Of a DNA stretch of 57,224 nt, positions 34,877 to 44,124 are shown piece by piece. The translations under genes and the position numbers were made by a program. This DNA comes from an uncultured Lachnospiraceae bacterium. GTDB taxonomy: Bacteria > Bacillota > Clostridia > Lachnospirales > Lachnospiraceae. Within the stretch, counting starts at the first letter, position 1; each line of letters opens with the position of its first letter. Location of the stretch: positions 1 to 57,224 of the forward strand of contig CANRFJ010000020.1 in NCBI GenBank assembly GCA_947629865.1, given 5' to 3'. The notes beneath the pieces were generated by a model. That model ran no database searches. It saw only the letters and a list, made by a program, of their open reading frames with translations, and was not told where the DNA came from.

Positions 34877-35392
34877 CTACTGTTTGGCATCAAACATTCC
34901 ATGCTGTGGTGCCATTCCCGCAACTTCTGAAGCGTCGCTGGAATAATTACTGCTCCCCGAGGACATCCGTGTACTCCGAATCACATTCATATTAAATTCA
35001 ACCATTTCCATGGCTTCTTTCAGTAAGTTTTTGTTCTGGTCGTTTATCTCCCGAAGGCGCGCCACCGTATTCCGTAGCCGGTCGTGCACCTCCTGCACCT
35101 TCGCCTGATCCTTCGGCTGATTTTTCAACGCCTCCGCAATCCTCTCCAGAGTAATCGTCTTCGGATCCCGGCCAAGAACGGTAGCAATATCAACCGCTAC
35201 CTGTTCCCGTTTCTTTTCGAGGGCGGACGTCTTATCCACCAGCTCGCGCTCCCGGTTCGTTATCTCCTGCAGAGAGTCCAGATCGTTGGCAATAATCGCC
35301 CTCGTCTTCTCCTCTCCCACAGGAATCAGTTCTCTGTAGAGCATCTCCTCAGCGTTTAAGGTGTCAATCAACTCTTGCATCAAACTCGCCAA
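34877..35392 (-). CDS. flgN: FlgN-type export chaperone for hook-associated proteins
   Basis: A 171-residue helical protein that should escort FlgK and FlgL to the export gate. It shows LMQELIDTLNAEEMLYRELI, then EKTRAIIANDLDSLQEITNRE with the conserved basic-acidic helix, and LREINDQNKNLLKEAMEMVEF, as in FlgN/YvyG. It lies between flgM and the flgK pair, as in B. subtilis. Confidence 0.92.
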   Translation of the reverse strand: MASLMQELIDTLNAEEMLYRELIPVGEEKTRAIIANDLDSLQEITNRERELVDKTSALEKKREQVAVDIATVLGRDPKTITLERIAEALKNQPKDQAKVQEVHDRLRNTVARLREINDQNKNLLKEAMEMVEFNMNVIRSTRMSSGSSNYSSDASEVAGMAPQHGMFDAKQ

Positions 35393-35413
35393 ATGAAACT
35401 CCTCCTGTCCGGA

Positions 35414-35683
35414 CTAAGAAAGTAACTGATCCGCCAATTTGTCCGCAACATCTTCTATTGATACATTATAGGTGCCGGCAGCCATCTGCGCCTGAATCTC
35501 TTTCACGCGGTCTGCCCGCACATCTGAGCCCTGGCTCACAGCCTGTTTTGCCACCTGGTATGCATTTCCGAAACTGGAAATCTCCAGCGAATCTCTGTTG
35601 CTTGCTTTACCTGGCTTCGTACTCCTTTTGGGTTTGTTGGCATTATAGAGTTGATTTACCTGCATATAAGCATCAATCTTCAT
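35414..35683 (-). CDS. flgM: Anti-sigma-28 factor FlgM
   Basis: An 89-residue protein that binds flagellar sigma-28 until it is exported through the finished hook. It has the short N-terminal motif MKIDAYMQVNQLYNANK and the C-terminal sigma-binding helix segment DRVKEIQAQMAAGTYNVSIE, followed by DVADKLADQLL. It is the first gene after a sigma-28-type promoter and so is autoregulated through the factor it inhibits. Confidence 0.95.
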   Translation of the reverse strand: MKIDAYMQVNQLYNANKPKRSTKPGKASNRDSLEISSFGNAYQVAKQAVSQGSDVRADRVKEIQAQMAAGTYNVSIEDVADKLADQLLS

Positions 35684-35741
35684 ACTCTTTCCTCCATTCT
35701 TCCAACTTTAATAAGCATAAGTATAACGTTCCTTACTATAT

Positions 35742-35768
35742 TTATCGGACATTACCTCAGATACCTTA
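35742..35768 (-). promoter_or_regulatory. Sigma-28-type promoter of the flgM operon
   Basis: Minus-strand TAAG (35768-35765), 15-bp spacer, TCCGATAA (35749-35742): two changes from TAAA-N15-GCCGATAA. It lies about 59 bp upstream of flgM and just after the topoisomerase IV genes. Confidence 0.65.
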
Positions 35769-35875
35769 GTCCTTTTGTGAATCTTTTTTCCGGCTCAAAA
35801 GGAGGCTTTTCCTTTATAAGGCTTCTTCTTTCTGAGGTTTCTTCTCTATAAGGCCTCCCCTTTCGAGGGCCTCCC

Positions 35876-38149
35876 CTATTCCAGCGACGCCTTCTGTCCC
35901 CTGGCCGCCCGCTTCCGGTTGCGCACCCTACGGGCATTCAGCGTCCTGCCATTGAACACAAAGGTTTCGGCCGACGGTTCCACCGCCGTGGCAAACACAA
36001 GGAAATCATCTTTGTCCAGGGAAATAGCTCTGACTCCGCGGCTTGTCTTCTTAAACTCACTGACTTCACCCACGGGAAATCCGAGGGACAATCCCCTGTC
36101 CGTCAGAAGGATTACCTTTTTTGTGCCGGCAAGCACCTCGCTGGCCGTAAGCATGGACACGTCTATCAGTTCATCTCCCGCGTCCAGCTTTGTGGCCGCC
36201 ACCTGCAGCCTCGCCGTATCAAACTCCGCGCCCGATACCAGTTTAATATACCCGCTTTTGGTGGTAAACATAAGCATGGATTCAAATAAATCCTCGAAGC
36301 CCACATAGAGCAGCCCCTCATCCTGATTATCCATCTTGCAGAGCGAGTGGATCAGCGTGCCTTTATCCTTGATCCGGCAGCGGGGAATCTTGTCCACCCT
36401 GACCTGATGCATACTTCCCGTGTTGGTAAAAATGCAGAGTTTGTCTGTATTTTTCACTTTTACGGTACAGGAGAAATCTTTTTTTACGTCTTCACCGGCG
36501 CGTGCAAAGGCAGCTGCGTCCACCGCCCTGGTGTATCCAAACCGGTCGATGCATATGTAGATATCCTCAACCACCACTTTTTCCACATAGGCGCCGGCGG
36601 TAGCGTCGGTGAGCATGGTTCTCCTGGCAGTGGCAAATTTCTTTTTGTACTCGCGAAGCCGCGCCTTGATTACCTTATACAATTCCCTCACATCAGAGAG
36701 CACCTTTTCATAGCCGGCAATGGAGGCGAGCAGCTCGTCATTCTCCTCGTGCAGCTTCAGGATTTCCAATCCGATGAGTTTGCTCAACGGCATGGCCAGA
36801 ATCGCATCTGCCTGATTTTCGGTAAATAAGAGTTTCTTTGCCTGCCTCTCCGATTCCGGACTCTTAAATTTTATGCCGTCCGTGATTCCCTCGATTAGGC
36901 AGCCCTTTGCCTGCTTTACCGAGGAGGAGCCGCGCAGGATCTCTATAATCAGATCGATCACGTCGGTGGCCTTCATCAGGCCCTCCACGATCTCCAGCCT
37001 CTTTTTTGCCTTCTCCAGCAAAAACTGATGCTCCCTGGTATATAAATCCTCCTGGAAAAGGACAAATTCCTCAATCATGGACTTCAGATTAAATACCTTT
37101 GGCTGCCCGCTGCCGCTCTCATCCGAAGACGGCTTTATGGCCAGCAGATTTACGCTGTAGGTATCCTCCATCTGTGTCTTCTTATATAAACCGTTCAGAA
37201 GATTTTCGATGTCGCGGTCCTTTTTCACCTCGATAACTATGCGCACGCCCTCCTTGGAGGATTCATCGCGGACGTCATATATCTCGTCAAAGACTTTTTC
37301 TCTGGACAGACTTGCCAGGTTCTCCACCAGTTTGGCCTTGTTGCCGGAGATTGTATAGGGTATTTCGGTGATGACAATATTTTTCCGCCCGTTGTCCCCC
37401 TTCTCCACTTCTGTCCTGGCGCGGAGCCGGATCCGGCCCTCGCCCCTCTCGTAAATTTCCCTCATCTCCGATGCATTGACAATGATTCCTCCCGTGGGAA
37501 AATCCGGCGCCGGCACATAGTCCATCAGTTTATCCACCGAAATGCCGGGGCGATCCATGTATGCGATCACCGCATCGATCACCTCGCCCGGATTGTGGGG
37601 CGGGATATTAGTGGCCATGCCGACGGCAATGCCGGTCGTGCCGTTGATGAGGAGGTTGGGCATCATGGCGGGCAGCACCCGCGGCTCCTTCTCGCTGTCG
37701 TCGAAATTGGGGGCGAAGGGCACAAGTCCCTTTTCCAGATTCTCCAACATCGTCATGGCGGCCGGAGACAGCCGCGCCTCGGTATAACGCATGGCGGCCG
37801 CCCCGTCTCCGTCCATCGAGCCAAAGTTGCCGTGTCCGTCTACCAGCGGTGCATTGAGGGAATAGTTCTCCGTCATGTGCACCAGGGCGTCATAGATCGA
37901 CGAGTCGCCGTGCGGGTGATACTTACCCATCGTATCACCGACAATACGAGCGCTCTTTCTGTGGGGCTTGTCCGGAGACAGTCCCAACTCCTTCATGGCA
38001 TATAAAATTCTTCTCTGCACCGGCTTCAAGCCGTCCCTGACATCCGGAAGGGCGCGGTCTACAATGACACTCATGGCATAATCCCGGTACGAGTTTTTCA
38101 TCTCCTCTGAAAAATCGAGTTGAATAATATTATCGGTATTCCGGCTCAT
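35876..38149 (-). CDS. parC: DNA topoisomerase IV subunit A (ParC)
   Basis: DNA-breaking subunit of a type II topoisomerase. The catalytic Tyr is in [10 protein letters not shown] (Y122). The quinolone region reads [13 protein letters not shown], with Ser and Asp in the sensitive configuration. The C-terminal beta-pinwheel (about 500-745) lacks a clear QRRGGKG GyrA box; the nearest sequence is [11 protein letters not shown]. That favours topoisomerase IV over gyrase. It is 757 residues, 15 bp after parE. A second, diverged gyrase-like pair would be the alternative reading. Confidence 0.85.
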   Translation of the reverse strand: MSRNTDNIIQLDFSEEMKNSYRDYAMSVIVDRALPDVRDGLKPVQRRILYAMKELGLSPDKPHRKSARIVGDTMGKYHPHGDSSIYDALVHMTENYSLNAPLVDGHGNFGSMDGDGAAAMRYTEARLSPAAMTMLENLEKGLVPFAPNFDDSEKEPRVLPAMMPNLLINGTTGIAVGMATNIPPHNPGEVIDAVIAYMDRPGISVDKLMDYVPAPDFPTGGIIVNASEMREIYERGEGRIRLRARTEVEKGDNGRKNIVITEIPYTISGNKAKLVENLASLSREKVFDEIYDVRDESSKEGVRIVIEVKKDRDIENLLNGLYKKTQMEDTYSVNLLAIKPSSDESGSGQPKVFNLKSMIEEFVLFQEDLYTREHQFLLEKAKKRLEIVEGLMKATDVIDLIIEILRGSSSVKQAKGCLIEGITDGIKFKSPESERQAKKLLFTENQADAILAMPLSKLIGLEILKLHEENDELLASIAGYEKVLSDVRELYKVIKARLREYKKKFATARRTMLTDATAGAYVEKVVVEDIYICIDRFGYTRAVDAAAFARAGEDVKKDFSCTVKVKNTDKLCIFTNTGSMHQVRVDKIPRCRIKDKGTLIHSLCKMDNQDEGLLYVGFEDLFESMLMFTTKSGYIKLVSGAEFDTARLQVAATKLDAGDELIDVSMLTASEVLAGTKKVILLTDRGLSLGFPVGEVSEFKKTSRGVRAISLDKDDFLVFATAVEPSAETFVFNGRTLNARRVRNRKRAARGQKASLE

Positions 38150-38164
38150 TTTGTTCTCCTCCCG

Positions 38165-40093
38165 TTAAATATCCACATTGGCATATCTTGCTTCTTCCAT
38201 AATAAACTGCCTGCGGGGCGGCACGCTGCTTCCCATCAGTATGTCCGTCACCTCGTCGGCCTCCACGGTATCGCTGATAGAGACCTGTGCCAGTATACGG
38301 CTGTCCGGATCCAGCGTCGTCTCCCACAGCTGGGTGTCGTCCATCTCTCCCAGGCCCTTATATCTCTGCAGATCCAGTATCTTCTTTCCCGTCTTTCTGA
38401 ACTTTTCCAGTTCAAAATCGTTGAACAGATATTCCGTTACCTTCTGCTTTTTCTTCTTCACCATATCCTCATAGGACACCCTGTACAGAGGAGGCAGTCC
38501 CCGATACACCTTGCCCTGGTAAATCAGCTCCGGCATAAAGCGGTAGAAAAAGGTCAGCAGCAAGGTACTGATATGGGCGCCGTCCACATCGGCATCTGTG
38601 AGAATAATAATTTTATCATAGCGCAGTTTGTTTATGTCAAAATTTTCGCCAATGCCGCAGCCAAACGCGGCAATCATTGTCTTGATCTCATTATTGACAA
38701 GGATTTTCTCCAGAGGGGCCTTTTCCACATTGAGGATTTTCCCCCGCAGCGGGAGCACCGCCTGGGTTCTTCTGTTTCTCGCCGTCTTCACTGTGCCGCC
38801 GGCGGAATCACCCTCCACGATATAGATCTCACACTCCTCCGCCTTTTTGGAGGAGCAGGCCGCAAGCTTGCTCTTTGTGTCCACGTCCAGAAGCTGCTTC
38901 ATAACGCTCTTTCTTGCCTTGTCGCTGGCTGTCCTCGCCTTGAAGGACTTGTGGATATTTTCAAGGATACGCTTCAGCACTTCTACGTTTTTGTCGAGAT
39001 ACCGCTGGGCCTCCTGTGCAAACACCTCGTCCACCGCTGTCTTCGCATCTGTGTTACCCAGTTTATTTTTGGTCTGGCTCTCAAACTGCGGATCCGGATG
39101 CTTGATGGAGACAATAGCCACCAGGCCGTTCCGTATATCCTTTCCGTCAAAATTCTCCTCATTGTTTTTCAAAAAGTTGAGTTCTCTGGCATACTGGTTC
39201 ATGATTCTTGTCAGGGCCGTCTTAAAGCCCGTCACCAGCGTACCGCCGTCCGCCACGTTGATACGGTTGCAGTAGGCATTGATCTGCTCGCCGTAGTTCT
39301 GCGTATATTGCAGGGCCACCTCCACTTCTATGTCACCGCTCTTTCCCTCGACATAAATCACCTCGTCGTGGAGCACCGCCGCTTCCCTGTTAATATAGCG
39401 GATATAACTCTGGATTCCAAATTCTTCCAGATATACCTGTTCCTCACCGGTATTCTCGTCCCGGAACACAATCTTCAGGTTTTTATTCAGATAAGCAATT
39501 TCCTTTAGCTTTTTACGGATCGTCTCCGGTTTAAATTCCACGGTCTCAAAAATCGTGTCGTCCGGATAAAAAGTAACCTTCGTCCCTGTATTGTTTTTGG
39601 CGCACTTGCCCGCTACCGGCAACAGCCCCTTTTCCAGCTTCGTCACCGGATGTCCGCCATCCCGGTACTCGTCTCTGTATATATTGCCGTCCCGGTGCAC
39701 TTCCACCACAAGGCGGCTTGAGAGGGCGTTGACAACAGAAGCCCCCACTCCGTGCAGACCGCCGGAGACCTTGTATACATTACTGTTAAATTTGCCGCCG
39801 GCATGAAGAATCGTGTAGACGACGCGGACGGTGGGTATCTTCTTTGCGGGGTGCAGATCCACCGGCACGCCCCGCCCGTTGTCCTCAACGACAACGCCGC
39901 CGTCCTTTAGCAGCGTCAGGTGCAGCTCGTCGCAAAACCCTGCCAGATGCTCGTCTATCCCATTATCCAGTATCTCCCAGATCATGTGATGAAGTCCTCT
40001 CGTCCCGGTGCTTCCTATATACATACCCGGACGCTTGCGAACCGCCTCTAACCCCTCTAAAACCACAATATCGCTTCCACTGTAATTACTCAT
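38165..40093 (-). CDS. parE: DNA topoisomerase IV subunit B (ParE)
   Basis: ATPase subunit partner of ParC, 642 residues. The GHKL fold carries EILDNGIDEHLAGF and, further on, GGLHGVGASVVNALS. The TOPRIM domain has EGDSAGGTVKTARNRRTQ and LTDADVDGAHI, and the C-terminus has QRYKGLGEMDDTQLWETT. The long frame on the opposite strand (38120-39508) is a shadow. ParE and ParC share one promoter. Confidence 0.9.
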   Translation of the reverse strand: MSNYSGSDIVVLEGLEAVRKRPGMYIGSTGTRGLHHMIWEILDNGIDEHLAGFCDELHLTLLKDGGVVVEDNGRGVPVDLHPAKKIPTVRVVYTILHAGGKFNSNVYKVSGGLHGVGASVVNALSSRLVVEVHRDGNIYRDEYRDGGHPVTKLEKGLLPVAGKCAKNNTGTKVTFYPDDTIFETVEFKPETIRKKLKEIAYLNKNLKIVFRDENTGEEQVYLEEFGIQSYIRYINREAAVLHDEVIYVEGKSGDIEVEVALQYTQNYGEQINAYCNRINVADGGTLVTGFKTALTRIMNQYARELNFLKNNEENFDGKDIRNGLVAIVSIKHPDPQFESQTKNKLGNTDAKTAVDEVFAQEAQRYLDKNVEVLKRILENIHKSFKARTASDKARKSVMKQLLDVDTKSKLAACSSKKAEECEIYIVEGDSAGGTVKTARNRRTQAVLPLRGKILNVEKAPLEKILVNNEIKTMIAAFGCGIGENFDINKLRYDKIIILTDADVDGAHISTLLLTFFYRFMPELIYQGKVYRGLPPLYRVSYEDMVKKKKQKVTEYLFNDFELEKFRKTGKKILDLQRYKGLGEMDDTQLWETTLDPDSRILAQVSISDTVEADEVTDILMGSSVPPRRQFIMEEARYANVDI

Positions 40094-40158
40094 CTGCCCG
40101 ATTACCCTTTCTTTCTATATTAAAAGTCCACGGATACATACACTTTTTTCTCTTTACG

Positions 40159-40187
40159 ATTATAAGGCAAACATTTGTTTTTTTCAA
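40159..40187 (-). promoter_or_regulatory. Promoter of parE-parC
   Basis: Minus-strand TTGAAA (40187-40182), 17-bp spacer, perfect TATAAT (40164-40159), 66 bp upstream of parE. Confidence 0.7.
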
Positions 40188-40261
40188 CTTTTTTCAAAAT
40201 TTATTTTTTCCGCCCACCTCTTTTCAATCAAAAAAATCCCCCTTTTTCTGCAAATGCCACA

Positions 40262-40290
40262 TTGACAGCCAGTGAAAAACCCTCTATACT
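40262..40290 (+). promoter_or_regulatory. Promoter of lysA
   Basis: Perfect TTGACA (40262-40267), 17-bp spacer and TATACT (40285-40290), 50 bp before the lysA start. The leader is too short for a lysine riboswitch. Confidence 0.8.
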
Positions 40291-40339
40291 ATAAGCGCTG
40301 GAAAATATGACAAAACATGACATAGAAACGGAGGCAATC

Positions 40340-41614
40340 ATGAATAAAACTACGATTCTCAATCTGGAGCAGGTGAAGGAAATCGAAAAAACCTATCCTA
40401 CGCCGTTCCATATTTATGACGAAAAGGCCATCCGGGAGAACGCCCGCGCATTAAAAGAGGCCTTTGCCTGGAATCCGGGCTATCGCGAATATTTTGCCGT
40501 AAAGGCAATGCCAAACCCATTCATTCTGAAAATTCTGCAGGAGGAGGGATGCGGCGTCGACTGTTCTTCCCTGACCGAGCTTATGCTGTCGGAGGCCTGC
40601 GGTTTTACCGGCAGTGACATCATGTTCTCCTCCAATGTCACTCCCATGAAGGAATATAAAAAGGCAAAAGAGCTGGGTGCCTATATCAATCTGGACGACT
40701 ACACCCACATTGATTTCCTGGACAGGGGAGCAGGCATACCGGAGACTATCTGCTGCCGCTATAACCCGGGCGGTGTTTTTGAACTCGGCACAGATATCAT
40801 GGACAACCCCGGAGACGCCAAGTACGGCTTCACCAAGGAACAGCTTATAGACGGCTACAAAGTGCTGATGCAGCTGGGAGCCAAAAATTTTGGCATCCAT
40901 GCCTTTATCGCCAGCAATACCGTGAGCAACGAATACTACCCGACTCTGGCCGCCATCCTTTTTGAACTCGCCGTGGAATTAAAGAGAGAAACCGGCGCGC
41001 ACATTACCTTTATCAACCTCTCCGGAGGAATAGGAATTCCCTATACGCCGGACAAGGAGCCCAATGATATCCGGATCATCGGCGAGGGCGTCCGCAGACA
41101 GTATGAGAAGATTCTGGTGCCGGCAGGCCTCGGCGATGTGGCGATCTTTACCGAACTGGGCCGCTTTATGCTGGGCCCGTATGGGCAGCTCGTAACCCAG
41201 TGTATACACCAGAAACATATATATAAAGAATATATCGGATTAAATACCTGTGCCTGCGACCTGATGCGTCCGGCCATGTACGGCGCCTATCACCACATCA
41301 CTGTCCTCGGCAAAGAGAACGAGCCCTGCGACCATAAATATGACGTGACCGGTTCCCTCTGCGAGAACAATGATAAATTTGCCATAGACCGTATGCTTCC
41401 GGAAATTGAAATCGGAGATTATCTGGTTTTACATGACACAGGAGCGCACGGCTATGCCATGGGCTATAATTATAATGGAAAATTGAAATCACCGGAACTC
41501 CTTCTCAGAGAAGACGGCAGCGTCCAGATGATTCGCAGGGGCGAAACACCCCGTGATTATTTTGCTACCTTTGATTTTTGCGATATTTTGAAAGATATGA
41601 AGTACGAAAATTGA
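40340..41614 (+). CDS. lysA: Diaminopimelate decarboxylase family enzyme
   Basis: PLP enzyme of fold type III expected to decarboxylate meso-diaminopimelate to lysine. The 424-residue protein has the PLP Lys in YFAVKAMPNP (K55), the glycine loop NLSGGIGIPY, TELGRFMLGP and the active-site Cys in SLCENND. The pattern is looser than in E. coli LysA, so a related amino-acid decarboxylase is possible. The start at 40340 has GGAGG nearby; an upstream in-frame ATG at 40307 has none. It is monocistronic and ends 7 bp from the convergent gene. Confidence 0.85.
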   Translation: MNKTTILNLEQVKEIEKTYPTPFHIYDEKAIRENARALKEAFAWNPGYREYFAVKAMPNPFILKILQEEGCGVDCSSLTELMLSEACGFTGSDIMFSSNVTPMKEYKKAKELGAYINLDDYTHIDFLDRGAGIPETICCRYNPGGVFELGTDIMDNPGDAKYGFTKEQLIDGYKVLMQLGAKNFGIHAFIASNTVSNEYYPTLAAILFELAVELKRETGAHITFINLSGGIGIPYTPDKEPNDIRIIGEGVRRQYEKILVPAGLGDVAIFTELGRFMLGPYGQLVTQCIHQKHIYKEYIGLNTCACDLMRPAMYGAYHHITVLGKENEPCDHKYDVTGSLCENNDKFAIDRMLPEIEIGDYLVLHDTGAHGYAMGYNYNGKLKSPELLLREDGSVQMIRRGETPRDYFATFDFCDILKDMKYEN

Positions 41615-41621
41615 GACGGGC

Positions 41622-43892
41622 TCATCCCTTCTTTCTCCCGGACCATTTTCCGTACGCGCGTTGTCCGTTCACGGTTTTCCAGACTCTCACCCGGAAATAA
41701 TATTTTTTTCCGGCTGACAATCCCTTTATCGTAAAGGAAGGTTTGGAAAACCGTTTCTTTTTTGATGCTTTTCCCTTTCTGCTACGGCTATACTCCACCT
41801 CGTATCTCAATTTTTTCACTTTCCGGCAGATGAGTTTTGCCCGTCCGCCCCGACGGATTATTTTTTTTACCCTGCTCTTTGCCGAAAGAGCCTTTGGCTT
41901 AGATTTCCGTATCGTGGAGCGCTTGTCCGCCATTCTGGTAACGATTACCGGCGAGTCGATCCCCGCGGAATCCAGTGTGGACAAGCCGTCCGGCGCCGCA
42001 TTACTCCCACTCGCCGTCGGCAGTGGCACGGGCGAATCCGTGGCTGACTGAAACGGCGCGGACGAGGCCGACGGTACTGCTGGCGCTGACGGTGAGGCTG
42101 ATGCTGACGGTGATACGGATGGTGATGCCGTGGGCGGGATCTCTTTTTTGTGAACCTCCACATATACAGGCATGGCAATTCTTCCCAGCGCATCCGGCTC
42201 ATAAAAAGACCAGTTGTAATTGTCAGAATCGTCTGGCAGAAACAGGGCCGTCTGATTGCCCGACTCAGTGACAACCTTCTCCGGCTCCTGCCACATCACA
42301 ATCCCCGCTCCACTGGCGCTGCCGTACTCCGCCTGTAAAGGCGACTGTTCCAATGTCTGTCCCTCCTGCAAATCACCGGCGGACAGTTTGGGGAGTACTC
42401 CCGTCAGAGGCATAACCTGTATGGGTATGGTGAAAGTCACCGTCTTGTCTTCTTCCCTGTATCCGGCCAGACGGCTCCAGTCATAAATTTCTGTATCAGC
42501 CGGAGTAAATACCACCCTGGCTCCTTTATTCTTCACATCCGGCTTCTCCCTCTCGTCCGCCCATGCAAAGGTTCCGTACTCATTTTTGGTAAAGGACAAC
42601 TCTGACTCAGACAGCGACTCCCCATATGTAATGGCAGAGCTCTCCGGCCAGGATATATCCTCCATTACTTTTGGCAGAGTCGTGACCGTCACTGGCTCCT
42701 CCCTCATCTCATATCCGCTCTTTTCCGGCACAAACAGGGCCGTATAGGTATGTTCTCCCAGTTTCAGGCGCTCTGAGGGATCCTTCCACTCCCATTTCCC
42801 TCCGACCTCGGTTCCATTATATGGATTGGTGCATTTGCCTCCCAGAAGTGCAATGTCCTCCAGTGTCTGGCCGTAACTCCCACGGCTTCTGGCCTGTGGG
42901 TACGCCTGTATCTCCGGTTCTGTGGGGACTACATTGACTTTTACATACTGGCGCACCGCACTGTAATTATTGTCGTTCGGCGTGAACACTGACATCACTG
43001 TCTGCTCTCCCAGATTTTCCGCCGACCAGTTCTCCGTCTCATAGGTAAATTCGCCGGGCACCTCCTCACTGTTTATGGGACTTATAAAACGATATTCCGG
43101 CCGGACATCCAAAAGGTTCTGTCCATAGTGCAGAGTGGGGGCTATATACAGTTCCCGCTTCGGTACTGCCTGACGCACCGTAACTTTTCCGCTGGCCGGA
43201 AAGATTTTTGGATCATATGTCAGCGTGTGTTTGGGCTGGAATACTACATCATATTTTCTTTCCCCGGCCTGGGGCACCAGATCCGGATTCACAAATTTCC
43301 ACTCGCCCTCTATCGGGCTTCTCCACTCCACACATTCTTCCGGAATCCAGGTATCCCCCAGTCTCTGCCCATAGGTTATTTCCCTGGCGCTAAGGCTTGT
43401 ATCCCCCGTTTTTTCAATCTGATATTCTTTCTTTAGATACTTCCCGCTAGAAATGACCTCCACTGTTCCGTTTCCGGTGAGAATCCCCTTTGAATTCTGC
43501 ATATCCAGTGTGCCAAACACGGTGATCTTTCCATTTATCTCCATGCCGGGTGAATTGATGGTCAGTGTAACTCCCTCTCTGATAACCAGACTTGTATTGC
43601 TTTTAATAGTCTTGTACATTATGTAATCCGGAATATTGATATCGCAATCTTTCAATAATTCGATCATACCGCCGCGTGGATTATTATAACATGCGATGAG
43701 GGCATCATCTAATGTGTAAGTATATTTATCAATCCCACCGGGCTGTGTGTAATGGCATAGATATTCCTGTTCTGCGTAAGCATGTGCCGGTATCGGAATA
43801 TGCCCCGCAAGCAGAGCGGACATCAGCACTGCTGCCAGAAGCCGCCGGAGTCTCCCCTTCCCTTTATTTTTCTTTCTGATTCTGATTTTCAT
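41622..43892 (-). CDS. Secreted protein with five MBG-like repeats and Fn3-like C-terminus
   Basis: A 756-residue exported protein. A basic signal peptide (1-39, cleavage probably after AHA) is followed by a parallel-beta-like stretch (VTLTINSPGMEINGKITV). Five MBG-like units then follow, each opening with a Y/E-G-Q/E-x-L motif (ITYGQRL, LHYGQNL, GSYGQTL, ITYGESL, LQEGQTL). A Ser/Pro/Ala linker (about 585-640) leads to a very basic segment and a final Fn3-like unit (FTIKGLSAGKKYYFRVRVWK). There is no membrane anchor, so it is probably released or bound to the wall by charge. The ATG follows GGGAGGA. Confidence 0.8.
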   Translation of the reverse strand: MKIRIRKKNKGKGRLRRLLAAVLMSALLAGHIPIPAHAYAEQEYLCHYTQPGGIDKYTYTLDDALIACYNNPRGGMIELLKDCDINIPDYIMYKTIKSNTSLVIREGVTLTINSPGMEINGKITVFGTLDMQNSKGILTGNGTVEVISSGKYLKKEYQIEKTGDTSLSAREITYGQRLGDTWIPEECVEWRSPIEGEWKFVNPDLVPQAGERKYDVVFQPKHTLTYDPKIFPASGKVTVRQAVPKRELYIAPTLHYGQNLLDVRPEYRFISPINSEEVPGEFTYETENWSAENLGEQTVMSVFTPNDNNYSAVRQYVKVNVVPTEPEIQAYPQARSRGSYGQTLEDIALLGGKCTNPYNGTEVGGKWEWKDPSERLKLGEHTYTALFVPEKSGYEMREEPVTVTTLPKVMEDISWPESSAITYGESLSESELSFTKNEYGTFAWADEREKPDVKNKGARVVFTPADTEIYDWSRLAGYREEDKTVTFTIPIQVMPLTGVLPKLSAGDLQEGQTLEQSPLQAEYGSASGAGIVMWQEPEKVVTESGNQTALFLPDDSDNYNWSFYEPDALGRIAMPVYVEVHKKEIPPTASPSVSPSASASPSAPAVPSASSAPFQSATDSPVPLPTASGSNAAPDGLSTLDSAGIDSPVIVTRMADKRSTIRKSKPKALSAKSRVKKIIRRGGRAKLICRKVKKLRYEVEYSRSRKGKASKKKRFSKPSFTIKGLSAGKKYYFRVRVWKTVNGQRAYGKWSGRKKG

Positions 43893-43988
43893 ATTGATTC
43901 CTCCCTTGTCATTTTGGCGCCCGCCACAACATGTAGCCCGGGCGAACTCTGTCTACGCTTTATCTTGTACCCTTTCGAAAGGAATCCC

Positions 43989-44018
43989 AGTGTAACACAG
44001 AAAAAAAGCCCCTGTCAA
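43989..44018 (-). promoter_or_regulatory. Promoter and structured leader of the MBG-repeat gene
   Basis: Minus-strand TTGACA (44018-44013), 18-bp spacer, TACACT (43994-43989). The -35 lies inside the loop of the terminator at 44001-44031. The roughly 95-nt leader that follows contains a strong CGCCCG / CGGGCG hairpin near 43918-43945; it does not match any riboswitch I know. Confidence 0.45.
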
Positions 44019-44031
44019 GATGTCCGGGGGC
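44001..44031 (-). terminator. Second terminator after the NlpC/P60 gene
   Basis: Minus-strand stem GCCCC / GGGGC with a 14-nt loop, followed by seven Ts. It backs up the larger hairpin at 44054-44111. Confidence 0.7.
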
Positions 44032-44053
44032 CGTATGCAGCGCTGTTTAGACG

Positions 44054-44111
44054 AAAAAAAATCCCCGAAAACACCGGCCAGAAATCTACATGGCCCGTCT
44101 TTTCAGGGATT
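44054..44111 (-). terminator. Intrinsic terminator of the NlpC/P60 gene
   Basis: Two 20-nt arms (44111-44092 and 44079-44060, minus strand) pair with few mismatches, ending GGGGATT and followed by a T run. It lies 13 bp after the stop codon. Confidence 0.85.
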
Positions 44112-44124
44112 CTCTCGTTTTTTT

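Noticed and set aside
35876-38149. Gyrase subunit A
   Set aside because: No clear GyrA box in the C-terminal domain; topoisomerase IV fits better, although a second gyrase-like pair cannot be fully excluded.
38120-39508. 462-codon open frame opposite parE
   Set aside because: It is the antisense shadow of a conserved gene; composition is unusual for a protein, and there is no ribosome binding site.
43893-43988. Known riboswitch in the leader of the MBG-repeat gene
   Set aside because: There is a strong hairpin, but no match to c-di-GMP, ZTP, SAM or other consensus cores I can recall.
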